DNA of 64,000 nt. It comes from VAZQ01 sp963702695. Its GTDB lineage: Bacteria > Pseudomonadota > Alphaproteobacteria > Rhizobiales > Xanthobacteraceae. Where the stretch lies: NCBI GenBank assembly GCA_963702695.1, contig CAVPDS010000011.1, positions 248,001 through 312,000 on the forward strand. Direction: 5' to 3'. A program made the position numbers and the translations under genes. The notes beneath the pieces were generated by a model. It had not been told where the DNA came from, did not search any database, and was given only the letters and a program-made list of their open reading frames with translations. The stretch's first letter is position 1, and every line of letters starts with the position of its first letter. Of this stretch, positions 1 through 7,859 are shown piece by piece.

Positions 1-1216
1 GGTTTACGGCTCCTGACAACGGACCGTTACCAGGATAAACGTTCTGGTAAAACTTTTCGTAATCGGCAAAGAGGGTGGAATTCTTCGCCGTCAATCCATT
101 TTGGAAATCGTGTTCGACGAAGGCCATCACGGTCTGCACGTTGGCTAGCGCAATATTCAAGCTCGGACTGCCGAAGAACGCCGTCAGGTCGCCATTTGGA
201 GCGAACGGAGCCGCCGGATTGAAACGAGTCGATGACGGCGCGACGGCGCTCAAGGCCTGGGAGGGATTGCCGCGATCGGCCGTGCGGTCGTCGTGGAAAT
301 ATTCATAGCTGAGCTTGACCTTGGTATTGTCCTCTGGCGTGAACGTTACCGTGGGATTGATGCCGTAGCGCTCGAGGTGACCAAAATCCCGAAACGTATC
401 GCTTCCTTCGTACATCAGGTTCAGCCGCGCGGCGACGTTTTCGTTGATAGCCTGACCGACATCAAGCGTCGCGCGGCGGTCCCAGTAAGACCCGGTTTGC
501 ACCGTCCCCTCGTAAATCCGCTGACCGTCCGCTTCCTTGAGGGTGCGGTTTACGAGACCGCCGCCCACACCACGACCGAAGGTCAGCGCGCTCGGTCCCT
601 TCAGGACTTCGAGGCTTTGCGTGTTGTAGAGATCGCGGAATATCTGAGCATCATCGCGGAAGCCGTTGACGAAAAAGTTCGCGCTTAAATCCACGCCGCG
701 GATGATGAGTTCGTCGCGGTTGCCTTCGCCCTGATGCACGGCGACACCCGGAACATAGCGCGTTGCGTCGGTGACGCTCTGGAACCTCTGATCGTTGATG
801 AAGCTTCGGGTCAGAACGTTGACCGACTGCGGAATGTTGATCAGCGGCGTGTTCGTCTTCGTCGCGACCGACGTACTGTTGCTGTAGACGCCGACCGTTC
901 CGGTGCGCGCATCTTGAGTATTGGTCGGCGTGGCAGTGACGGCTGGCGCTGGTGGGGGCGCAGGCGCCCGCTCCGGCCCGGCCTGGCGCCGGGCGGTGCG
1001 GCGCGGTCGCTGCGATTGCACGGTCACGGTCGGCAGGCTGACGTTTGGCTTGGCTTCGGTCGCAGGTTCCGAAACCTGCTCCGGTGTCGATGGTGGGCTC
1101 GCCGATTGCGCGGCCAGTTCCGCCACCCCGCTGACGCAAAGTGCGGCTGCCACACCGACAAATCCGACCTTCGACCTTGTGGACCGATATCCCCTTGAGA
1201 CGATCCCGTCTGACAT
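1..1216 (-). CDS. TonB-dependent siderophore receptor, N-terminal part (3' end beyond window)
   Basis: This is an outer-membrane receptor that takes up ferric siderophores using TonB-transmitted energy. It is read on the minus strand from ATG at 1216, with GGGGGAG about five bases upstream, and stays open for 405 codons to the window edge. Residues 1-38 form a signal peptide, followed by a Pro/Ala/Thr-rich stretch. The plug domain spans roughly residues 115-230 and includes NIPQSVNVLTRSFINDQ, RYVPGVAVHQGEGNRDE, IIRGVD and VLKGPSALTFGRGVGGG, typical of the catecholate/ferrichrome receptor class. Barrel strands follow. It diverges from the PepSY-exbB-exbD-tonB genes, and an Irr-like box lies about 30 bases upstream, so iron-responsive control is likely. 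The ligand cannot be told from sequence. The C-terminal barrel is outside the window. Confidence 0.9.
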   Translation of the reverse strand, partial: MSDGIVSRGYRSTRSKVGFVGVAAALCVSGVAELAAQSASPPSTPEQVSEPATEAKPNVSLPTVTVQSQRPRRTARRQAGPERAPAPPPAPAVTATPTNTQDARTGTVGVYSNSTSVATKTNTPLINIPQSVNVLTRSFINDQRFQSVTDATRYVPGVAVHQGEGNRDELIIRGVDLSANFFVNGFRDDAQIFRDLYNTQSLEVLKGPSALTFGRGVGGGLVNRTLKEADGQRIYEGTVQTGSYWDRRATLDVGQAINENVAARLNLMYEGSDTFRDFGHLERYGINPTVTFTPEDNTKVKLSYEYFHDDRTADRGNPSQALSAVAPSSTRFNPAAPFAPNGDLTAFFGSPSLNIALANVQTVMAFVEHDFQNGLTAKNSTLFADYEKFYQNVYPGNGPLSGAVN

Positions 1217-1246
1217 AACACTCCCCCATAACTTTGAATGCTTCAG

Positions 1247-1263
1247 TTTAGAAACATTCAATA
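1247..1263. promoter_or_regulatory. Putative Irr (ICE) iron-control box, divergent promoter
   Basis: The 17 bases read TTTAGAA-ACA-TTCAATA and match 12 of 14 fixed positions of the rhizobial iron control element TTTAGAA-N3-TTCTAAA. The box lies 30 bases upstream of the TonB-receptor start. It overlaps a perfect 7-bp inverted repeat, TTGAATG at 1234-1240 and CATTCAA at 1255-1261. The surrounding 1217-1454 interval is AT-rich, unlike the rest of the window, as expected for a divergent promoter. Binding by Irr is inferred from the motif and from the iron-uptake genes on both sides. Confidence 0.6.
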
Positions 1264-1454
1264 CTATGTCACCGATGTATTATTTGATACATGGATGGAG
1301 TATACTGAGCAACAATAAATATGCAGACCAGATGCGCTTTACTTTATAACAATTCAAAACTAGGAAACTACATGAAATGTATTGATATTTTAGGTTTTAA
1401 TCTGTATTCACGCCAAGTCTTTCAGTTTTGCTTCTCCGATTGAGGTCTTGCCGC

Positions 1455-2690
1455 ATGTCGATCTCCCGCTTAGCGCGCCTGCGTACTCTGCTGTGGACGG
1501 TGCATCGCTGGATCGGAATCGGGCTTGGATTGCTGCTGGTGCCGATCGCGGCATCAGGGGCGCTGCTACTGTTCAAGGATACGCTCGACGCGCAACTCCA
1601 TCCGGCCCGTTACGCCGTCAGCGGTGTGGAGGTCGCACAGCCGGTCAGCGGCTATCTCGCCGCTGCACAGCTTGCACTGGCGCCGGGGGCGCGACCGCTG
1701 GCGGTCCGTTTCCCGGAGCACGTTGGAGCGCCGGTGACCGTGCTGGCGCGGACGCCGGCGCCGGCCGAAGGTGGACCGGCGCGGCTGCTGACGGTCTATC
1801 TCGATCCGCCGACCGCGCAGGCGCTTGATGTAGTCGACTTCCGATCGTCGCTGTTTGGGCTGTTGCACCAATTCCACGAGAATCTGACGATCCCGGAATA
1901 TTCCGGCCGCCAGATCGGCGGTTGGGTCGCCGTCGGCATGCTGACGCTTTCGCTTACTGGCATCTGGCTGTGGTGGCCGCGCAATGCCGCGCTGTTCTCC
2001 GGGCTGCGCTGGCGCCGCACGCCGGCGACCACCACGAACCTGCATCACCTTTTCGGCTTCTGGATTTCGCTGCCGCTGGCGGCGGTCTCGGCGACTGGAA
2101 TTTATCTGGCATTTCCGCAGACCGCGCGGTCGGTCATGACCGCGGTCGCGCCGATGAATCCGCCGACGCGCGGTCAGCTCGGTGCGCAGCCGGCGCGCGA
2201 AGCGAAGCTCACACCGGATGCAGCGCTGGCGGCCGTCCTCGCAGCTCAGCCGGGAACCCAGCCAGCCGCCATCTTCCTGCCTACCGTGAGCACCGCTACC
2301 GGGGAACGGGGCGGTGCCGCGCGGCGCAACCAGGCGCAACGGGGCGAAGACACGGCTGCGACGACCAGCGCAAATGCGGTGTGGCGTGTGCAACTGCGCG
2401 AGCAGAGCGGTGAACGCATCACGGTTACGGTCGATGACCGCAGCGGCGCGGTCCACCCGCTACCCGATCAGCTTGCCGGCGATCGCGCGGCGCAATGGAT
2501 CCGCTGGATACACGAAGGTGGCGAACTCGGACCGGTGTGGCGCACCGTGGTGTTGCTGACCGGCATATTCCCGACGATCTTCGCGATGACCGGCCTGCTG
2601 ATGTGGTTGCGCGGCCGCCGCCAGCGCCGCGCTATGGCCCGATTGGGAGGTCAAGCAAGTGTGCAAGCAACTCTGCAAGCCGCCGAGTAG
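1455..2690 (+). CDS. PepSY-associated TM (iron-regulated membrane) protein
   Basis: A 411-residue inner-membrane protein of the PepSY-TM/PiuB-like family, often found beside TonB-dependent siderophore receptors and thought to assist periplasmic iron release or reduction. ATG 1455 is preferred because GAGG at 1442-1445 precedes it; a TTG at 1428 would add nine residues. Four hydrophobic helices are visible: residues about 14-36 (HRWIGIGLGLLLVPIAASGA), near 160-180, near 195-215 and near 362-385 (VVLLTGIFPTIFAMTGLLMWL). The family hallmarks HRWIG, a helix ending in WLWWPR, and a late RWIHEGGELG are present. An 80-residue Ala/Arg-rich periplasmic insertion precedes the last helix. It is followed 77 bases later by exbB and is probably cotranscribed with it. 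Confidence 0.85.
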   Translation: MSISRLARLRTLLWTVHRWIGIGLGLLLVPIAASGALLLFKDTLDAQLHPARYAVSGVEVAQPVSGYLAAAQLALAPGARPLAVRFPEHVGAPVTVLARTPAPAEGGPARLLTVYLDPPTAQALDVVDFRSSLFGLLHQFHENLTIPEYSGRQIGGWVAVGMLTLSLTGIWLWWPRNAALFSGLRWRRTPATTTNLHHLFGFWISLPLAAVSATGIYLAFPQTARSVMTAVAPMNPPTRGQLGAQPAREAKLTPDAALAAVLAAQPGTQPAAIFLPTVSTATGERGGAARRNQAQRGEDTAATTSANAVWRVQLREQSGERITVTVDDRSGAVHPLPDQLAGDRAAQWIRWIHEGGELGPVWRTVVLLTGIFPTIFAMTGLLMWLRGRRQRRAMARLGGQASVQATLQAAE

Positions 2691-2767
2691 CCTTCCGCAG
2701 CCGGAGGCAAACCTAGTAGGTCAATCAAGTTGAATTGTCATACCGAGGCGAGTATCCAAGGGCCATC

Positions 2768-3745
2768 ATGAACAAGCAATCGCGTTTGATACGGCGGGCT
2801 GGACGGCTGTTCGGCATTTTTCTGGCCACTCTGCCGGTGATGCTTTGGCTGACGGCGGCGGTACCGGCCCAGGAACCGGCGTCCCCCGCGGCCTCGGTTC
2901 CCACGACGGCGGCTCCCGCGGTGTCGGCGCCGGGGGCTCCCGATTCTGCAATCGCGGCGCCCAGCGCTCCCACGCCGGGGAATTTAGTTCCCGCAGAATC
3001 GCCCCCCACAATTGCGGGGCCTGTGGTCGGACCTGAGGCGCTGCCACGGAATCTTTCGCCCTGGGGCATGTTCCTGTCCGCCGATATCTTCGTGCAGGCG
3101 GTGATGATCGGGCTGGCCTTCGCGTCGGTCGTGACTTGGACGGTCTGGCTGGCCAAGACGTTTGAACTGATGGCGGCGAAGCGGCGGCTGCGCCAATCGC
3201 TGGAAACACTCACGCGCGTCCGCTCGCTCGCTCAGGCTGCGGAGCGCATCGGCAATACCAGAGGCGTGGCCGGCAAGTTCATCGAAGCGGCGCTCGCCGA
3301 AATGCAGATGTCGGCGGACGCGATGGACCGGGACGGCGTGAAGGAGCGCGTCGCATCGCGCCTCGAGCGGATCGAAGCGGCGACGGCACGACGCATCACC
3401 CGCGGCACCGGAGTGCTCGCCACCATCGGCGCCACGGCCCCCTTTGTCGGGTTGTTCGGCACGGTCTGGGGGATCATGAACAGTTTCATCGGGATCTCGA
3501 AATCGCAGACCACGAACCTCGCCGTGGTGGCGCCCGGCATCGCGGAAGCCCTGCTGGCGACCGCGCTTGGCCTTGCGGCGGCCATTCCCGCGGTCGTGAT
3601 CTACAATCTGTTCTCGCGTTCGATCGCCGCCTACCGCCTGCTGCTGGGCGATACATCGGCAGCCGTGCTAAGATTGGTCAGTCGCGACCTCGATCGATTA
3701 AGCGCTGCTCCGCAGCGCAGGGTGTCATTGTCCGCCGCCGAGTAA
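2768..3745 (+). CDS. exbB: Biopolymer transport protein ExbB (MotA/TolQ/ExbB family)
   Basis: Proton-channel subunit of the ExbB-ExbD-TonB complex that drives outer-membrane receptors. The 325-residue protein starts at ATG 2768, with AAGGG just upstream; an in-frame TTG at 2735 has poorer support. Residues 1-35 look like a signal sequence, followed by an Ala/Pro-rich periplasmic linker to about residue 95, the extended form usual in alphaproteobacteria. Membrane helices lie near 107-127 and in the C-terminal half. The conserved MotA/TolQ/ExbB block RGTGVLATIGATAPFVGLFG followed by TVWGIMNSFIGI and the helix AEALLATALGLAAAIPAVVIYN are intact. exbD begins 4 bases after the stop. Confidence 0.95.
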   Translation: MNKQSRLIRRAGRLFGIFLATLPVMLWLTAAVPAQEPASPAASVPTTAAPAVSAPGAPDSAIAAPSAPTPGNLVPAESPPTIAGPVVGPEALPRNLSPWGMFLSADIFVQAVMIGLAFASVVTWTVWLAKTFELMAAKRRLRQSLETLTRVRSLAQAAERIGNTRGVAGKFIEAALAEMQMSADAMDRDGVKERVASRLERIEAATARRITRGTGVLATIGATAPFVGLFGTVWGIMNSFIGISKSQTTNLAVVAPGIAEALLATALGLAAAIPAVVIYNLFSRSIAAYRLLLGDTSAAVLRLVSRDLDRLSAAPQRRVSLSAAE

Positions 3746-3749
3746 GTGT

Positions 3750-4175
3750 ATGAGCGTCCGTCTTGATCATGGCGAGGACACGCTCGCCGAAGTCCACGAG
3801 ATCAACGTCACGCCGTTCATCGACGTGATGCTGGTGCTGCTGATCATCTTCATGGTGGCGGCGCCGCTTGCGACCGTCGACATCGCGGTCAATTTGCCCG
3901 CTTCGACGGCGGAACCGCAGCCGCGGCCGGACAAGCCGATATTCCTTACCGTGAAGCCCGATCTCACGGTCGCCCTCGGCGATGAGCCGGTACCGCGCGA
4001 CGCGCTGCGCTCCGCCCTCGATCAGGCCGCGAAGGGCGACAAGGACACTCGCATCTTCCTGCGCGCCGACAAGGTCGTGCCTTATGGCGACTTGATGGAG
4101 GTGATGAACATCCTGCGCAGCGCGGGCTACCTCAAGATTGCGCTGGTCGGGCTGGAAAAAGCACCTGCGCCATGA
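3750..4175 (+). CDS. exbD: Biopolymer transport protein ExbD
   Basis: Partner of ExbB in the proton-driven TonB motor. It is 141 residues long, the usual ExbD size. A single transmembrane helix follows the signature NVTPFIDVMLVLLIIFMV, with the protonatable aspartate at residue 25, matching the functionally essential Asp25 of E. coli ExbD. The periplasmic domain carries the YGDLMEVMNILRSAGYLKIALV block of the family. Its stop codon overlaps the start of tonB by 4 bases (ATGA), so the two are translationally coupled. Confidence 0.96.
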   Translation: MSVRLDHGEDTLAEVHEINVTPFIDVMLVLLIIFMVAAPLATVDIAVNLPASTAEPQPRPDKPIFLTVKPDLTVALGDEPVPRDALRSALDQAAKGDKDTRIFLRADKVVPYGDLMEVMNILRSAGYLKIALVGLEKAPAP

Positions 4176-5017
4176 TGCCGCTCTCCGCAGATGACCGCCG
4201 GGACCTGATCCGTTGGGTAGTCTGCGGCGTCATCGTCGTGCTCGTGCATGGCGGCGTCGCGGCCGCGATGGTGCAATGGCGCGAGCCGGTCGAGCCCGCG
4301 GCGCCGTCGGCCGCGATCGTGGTCGATCTTGCGCCGGTGCCGGTCTCGTCCGAGGCCGAAGAAACCGATATCCCGGTCGGCCCTGACCAGGTCCAAGCCG
4401 AGAACCAGCCGGAAAACAAGGCCGTCGAAAAGCCGGAAGAGAAAGTCGTCGAGCGCCCGGACGAGAAGGTCGAGGAAAAGCAGGAAGAAAAAGTCGTAGC
4501 GGAACTCGCGCCGGCGCCGGAAGTCGCGGTCTCACCCCCGACGGTCGAACCGAACATCGAGGCTGAAGAGGTCGTCAAACCGCCGACCCCGGAGCGCAAG
4601 CCGCCGACGCCGAAGAGAGAGGTACGCCCGCCGGCGCCGGCAACGACAAAGCCGCAGGCCTCGCCCATTCGGACGGCGGCGCTGCCGGCGGCGCCTTCGG
4701 TGGGAAATCCCTCACCGATCAATTCCAACGCGCTGCCGAACTGGAAGAGCCAGGTCGTTGGCATCCTCCAACGCAACAAGCGCTATCCGCCGGAGGCGCA
4801 GTCGCGGCACGAGCAGGGGGTGGCTCATCTCGCGTTCAGCATCGATCGGAGCGGGCGGGTGACGTCGAGCCGCATCGTCGAGAGTTCCGGATCTTCGGCG
4901 CTCGATGCAGAAACGCTCGCACTAGTGCGCCGGTCGTCCCCGTTTCCACCGCCGCCGCCGCAACTCACCGGCGGACAGATCAGCCTGACGGTGCCGATCC
5001 GCTACAATATCCGCTAG
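4172..5017 (+). CDS. tonB: TonB family energy transducer
   Basis: TonB links the inner-membrane ExbBD motor to outer-membrane receptors. The 281-residue protein has a cytoplasmic stub, one membrane anchor (about residues 14-35) and a long Glu/Pro/Lys-rich rigid periplasmic linker (about 38-190, with repeated EEKVVE/EKPEE and PPTP elements). The C-terminal TonB domain follows (WKSQVVGILQRNKRYPPEA, then GVAHLAFSIDRSGRVTSSRI and ALDAETLALVRRSSPFPPPP). It starts with two Met codons inside the exbD stop overlap. It is probably the energizer for the receptor at the left edge. No obvious terminator follows. Confidence 0.93.
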   Translation: MMPLSADDRRDLIRWVVCGVIVVLVHGGVAAAMVQWREPVEPAAPSAAIVVDLAPVPVSSEAEETDIPVGPDQVQAENQPENKAVEKPEEKVVERPDEKVEEKQEEKVVAELAPAPEVAVSPPTVEPNIEAEEVVKPPTPERKPPTPKREVRPPAPATTKPQASPIRTAALPAAPSVGNPSPINSNALPNWKSQVVGILQRNKRYPPEAQSRHEQGVAHLAFSIDRSGRVTSSRIVESSGSSALDAETLALVRRSSPFPPPPPQLTGGQISLTVPIRYNIR

Positions 5018-5112
5018 TGGCGGCTGGCGGGTCGGGCGGGATCCCAAGAGTCGTCAATCGTGGCCGCGTGCGCTATGGTCGCCGCCTCAGTCCGGTTGCA
5101 CCTTGGCATCAG

Positions 5113-5217
5113 GTCATCCTTCGAGGCGCACACTCAGTTCGGCTGTCGCCGACGTGAGCACCAATAGTGCCGACCTCGGGTAAAGCCCGAGGTCGGATGC
5201 TCGCACCTCAGGATGAC
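5113..5217. repeat. Intergenic palindromic repeat with nested hairpin
   Basis: Outer arms GTCATCCT-tc-GAGG (5113-5126) and CCTCAGGATGAC (5206-5217) enclose a perfect 11-bp hairpin, CCGACCTCGGG (5170-5180), loop TAAAG, CCCGAGGTCGG (5186-5196). A related element lies at 10998-11090. It sits between tonB and the next gene, where it could act as a bidirectional terminator or be a dispersed repeat. Confidence 0.7.
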
Positions 5218-5268
5218 GGCGCGGTCGTGCCGCTGGTATGATTGCGCGGGTTGCAGCGGAGGCATTGC

Positions 5269-6399
5269 ATGCGAAACGTCGACAAGGTGTCATTTCCTTA
5301 TCGGTCTTCGACCCATCTCAGCCTGTTGCATGTGATCGCCGAATCCGGCGCGTGGGCTAAGCACGGCCTCGATGTGGCCTACGATTTCCAGATTTCGAAG
5401 ACGGACGCCCACAGCCGGGTCGCGAGCGGCGAGATCGAATTCGTCGGCGGCAATCACATCTCGACCTATGGTCATCGCGCGCGCGGGGACAAATGGGTCT
5501 ATCTCGGGCAGACCTTGAACGCCGTGCATCCCAAGCTCGTGGTGCGGCCGGAGTCCGGCATCAACGGCATCGCCGATCTGCGCGGAAAGCGGGTCGGCAC
5601 GCGCGGTCATCACCCCGGGCTCAACGACTGGCTGCTGCTCAAGCAGCGCGGCCTCGATGCCGACCGCGACGAAGTCGAACTGGTCAAGGAAGTGGCGGGC
5701 ACCGTGTCGGCGGAGGCAGCGGAGAACCTCGAAGGCGCCGCGCGCGAAGCCGCCTTGAAGAAAAAGCGCAGCCCGGTCTGGCAATGGGTGCGTGATGGGC
5801 AGGTCGACGCGGCGCTGCTGCTGGCGCCGTCGCATCTGTTCGCCGCCGATGCCGGTCTCAAGGTGATCGACATCGAGCCGCTGCCGATGGTCTGGTTCAC
5901 CACGATTTCATCGAGCCTGCCGTTCGTGGAGAAGAATCCCGACGTCGTCGAACGCTTCCTCAAGGGCATGATCGAGGGCATCCACTTCTTCAAGACCGAA
6001 CGCGAAAAGAGCATCGATATCATCGAGCGGCGCTACATCAAGGAGGGCCAGCTCAACCGCGCGCAGGCGACCTATGTCTGGCAGGGGCTCGCTCCGCTGT
6101 TGCAGCCGAAGCTCTACCCGAGCATGGCTGCGGTCGCGAACGTCTACGAGGAAGCCAAGCGCGAGGACGCCGACGCGCGCAAGATCAATCCCATGGAGTT
6201 ATGGGACATGCACCACGTGCGCCGCCTCGACGATACCGGGTTCATCGCGGGGCTTTACGCTACGTCGCAGCACGATCCGCATGCGAAGGACCGCAAGGAC
6301 CCGGAATTCCAGCGCGACGCGGAGCGCAAGCAGGCCGAGGTCATCGCAGCGGTGAAGGCGTGCGGTCATCTGGTGACGGAAGCCTGCGACTGCCATTGA
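5269..6399 (+). CDS. NMT1/THI5-like ABC-type substrate-binding protein without signal peptide
   Basis: A 376-residue protein of the nitrate/sulfonate/taurine (NMT1/THI5-like) binding-protein fold. ATG 5269 is chosen because GCGGAGG lies 6-7 bases before it. The start of the mature fold is visible (VSFPYRSSTHLSLLHVIAESGAWAKHGLDV), followed by IADLRGKRVGTRGHHPGLNDWLL, the usual hinge region of these proteins. There is no hydrophobic leader, so it may be cytoplasmic or an enzyme using this fold, such as the dihydroxyphthalate-decarboxylase-like relatives. The C-terminus ends in CGHLVTEACDCH, an unusual Cys/His cluster. No permease or ATPase gene is adjacent, so its partner and ligand are unknown. 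Confidence 0.75.
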   Translation: MRNVDKVSFPYRSSTHLSLLHVIAESGAWAKHGLDVAYDFQISKTDAHSRVASGEIEFVGGNHISTYGHRARGDKWVYLGQTLNAVHPKLVVRPESGINGIADLRGKRVGTRGHHPGLNDWLLLKQRGLDADRDEVELVKEVAGTVSAEAAENLEGAAREAALKKKRSPVWQWVRDGQVDAALLLAPSHLFAADAGLKVIDIEPLPMVWFTTISSSLPFVEKNPDVVERFLKGMIEGIHFFKTEREKSIDIIERRYIKEGQLNRAQATYVWQGLAPLLQPKLYPSMAAVANVYEEAKREDADARKINPMELWDMHHVRRLDDTGFIAGLYATSQHDPHAKDRKDPEFQRDAERKQAEVIAAVKACGHLVTEACDCH

Positions 6400-6458
6400 A
6401 GGCGGACCGCCAAGCTACAACATTTCTCGATTGATTGAATCAGAACAACACTGCGTTC

Positions 6459-6478
6459 GTCCCCGCGAAAGCGGGGAC
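6459..6478. repeat. Short palindrome with GAAA loop
   Basis: GTCCCCGC (6459-6466), loop GAAA, GCGGGGAC (6471-6478). The same arms recur at 56432-56451. It lies between the convergent ends of the binding-protein gene and the Fe-S subunit gene and could fold as a terminator-like hairpin. Confidence 0.6.
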
Positions 6479-6573
6479 CCCAGGGCCGCAATCACCACCG
6501 TTGAGCAAGACACCTGGATTCCTGCTCGCGCTGGAATGAGCGGGTCGCGATCGACTTGAGCGGAAGGCGCGAG

Positions 6574-7407
6574 CTACAACCTAATCTCCCCGAGGTTGAT
6601 GCTGGCGCCGAGTTGCGCCCCGACGGTTTTCTTGCGGCCACCGGCGGAGATTTCGACCGCGTATTGGCCGGAGCCTTCGTCGAGCTTGTCGAATTTGAAA
6701 TCGCCGTAGTTGTCGCTGACCGTCTCCGCGACAATGGCGCCGCCCTTCATGAGCCGCACCGCAGCGCCTTCGACGCAATCGACCACGCCGTTTGCTTCGG
6801 CCGAGATCGAGCCGCCGATGAAGCATTTCGAATAGCGCCAGAGATTGCGGTAGTAGACCCGCGGCTTCGACCCGAGTTCGGGGCGGATCACTTCGAGGCT
6901 CTGGTCGCGCGCGATGCGCGCCATTTCCTCGTCATCGAGCTTGACCGAACGCATCGCGCCGGTCGGGCAGGACTGTTGCCCGCGCGTCTGCTGCCAGCCG
7001 CTGTCGATGAGGTGCGCATCGAACGGCCAGAGCTGCGGCACCTGATGTTCCTCGTTCCACCAGATGTGCCCGTAGGGGCAGGCGTCCACGAGGTCCTTGC
7101 GGCCCTTGGCCTTCTCCGCGTCAATGAGAACGATGCCGTCTTCGCGCTTGCTGATCGCGCCGCCGGCGTTCTTCATGCAGGGCGGATCGTCGCAGTGATT
7201 GCACATGGTGGGAACGTAGGCGATGTCGATCATCGGCACCTGCCCGCGCTCCTTCTGCAGGATGTTGATCCACTTGTGGCCGTGCTTGGGCATCGGCCTG
7301 GTATAGCCCGGCCAGTCGTTGTCGACATATTCATCCATCGTCGCGAGCGTGCACAGATTGCAATTCGTGCATTCCGCCACGTCGATGATCATGTTCCATT
7401 TTTTCAT
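6574..7407 (-). CDS. Fe-S subunit of transhydroxylase/resorcinol-hydroxylase-type Mo enzyme
   Basis: Electron-transfer subunit (277 residues) for the molybdopterin subunit encoded upstream. The N-terminal 150 residues are a DMSO-reductase-type ferredoxin domain, but only eight ligand cysteines remain: C13, C16, C19 and C147 (SCPTG) for one cluster, and C69, C72, C77 and C110 (ACPYG) for another. The extra cysteines of the four-cluster relatives are replaced. The C-terminal 80 residues (GVVDCVEGAAVRLMKGG, then SDNYGDFKFDKLDEG) look like a transthyretin/carboxypeptidase-regulatory beta domain, which fits the C-terminal beta-barrel known from the pyrogallol transhydroxylase small subunit. There is no Tat signal, so it is expected to be cytoplasmic. 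It is last in its operon. Confidence 0.82.
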   Translation of the reverse strand: MKKWNMIIDVAECTNCNLCTLATMDEYVDNDWPGYTRPMPKHGHKWINILQKERGQVPMIDIAYVPTMCNHCDDPPCMKNAGGAISKREDGIVLIDAEKAKGRKDLVDACPYGHIWWNEEHQVPQLWPFDAHLIDSGWQQTRGQQSCPTGAMRSVKLDDEEMARIARDQSLEVIRPELGSKPRVYYRNLWRYSKCFIGGSISAEANGVVDCVEGAAVRLMKGGAIVAETVSDNYGDFKFDKLDEGSGQYAVEISAGGRKKTVGAQLGASINLGEIRL

Positions 7408-7428
7408 GAATCTACTCTTTTGGACGTT

Positions 7429-7791
7429 TCATTTTTGCTCGAGCTGATTCCGCGTTTCGCTCTGGCAGATCGGCGCGACCGGATTGTCGGTGCAGGTTCG
7501 CCACATCTCGAATTTCAGCTTGAATTCGGCAAATGCCATGACGTCCGCTTTCGTGTCCTGCGCGAACGTGGTTTCGACGTCGCAATTCGAGCGACGGAAG
7601 TTTTCGAAGCTTGCCAGAAGCCGCGGGCTGATATCGTGGCGCTGGATGACTTGTTCGGCGATCGCTAAGGCGGCGGCGCATTGGTCCGGGAAGAACTTGA
7701 GCTGCGCAGGCGCGGGATCGGCTCGCAAAGCCAGGCCAAGCGCGGGCAAAAGCGCGATGCCGATTTTGTGAGCGTGGCAGTGCCTGAGCAT
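7429..7791 (-). CDS. Small exported four-cysteine protein of unknown function
   Basis: A 120-residue protein lying between the large and Fe-S subunit genes. Residues 1-30 form a signal peptide (HKIGIALLPALGLALRADPAPAQ). The mature part has four cysteines (C38, C70, C100, C109) and no CXXCH, so it is not a c-type cytochrome; disulfide bonds are possible. It starts at ATG 7791, preceded by a weak AGGC-type ribosome site, and ends 21 bases before the Fe-S subunit start. I do not recognise the family. Position between the two enzyme subunits suggests a role in assembly or in the periplasmic half of the pathway. Confidence 0.65.
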   Translation of the reverse strand: MLRHCHAHKIGIALLPALGLALRADPAPAQLKFFPDQCAAALAIAEQVIQRHDISPRLLASFENFRRSNCDVETTFAQDTKADVMAFAEFKLKFEMWRTCTDNPVAPICQSETRNQLEQK

Positions 7792-7859
7792 TGCTTTGCC
7801 TGAGCCGCGGTCTGGCCGGTCCGGACGGACCGACCTCGCGCGCTGCTGTTGCGATCCGT

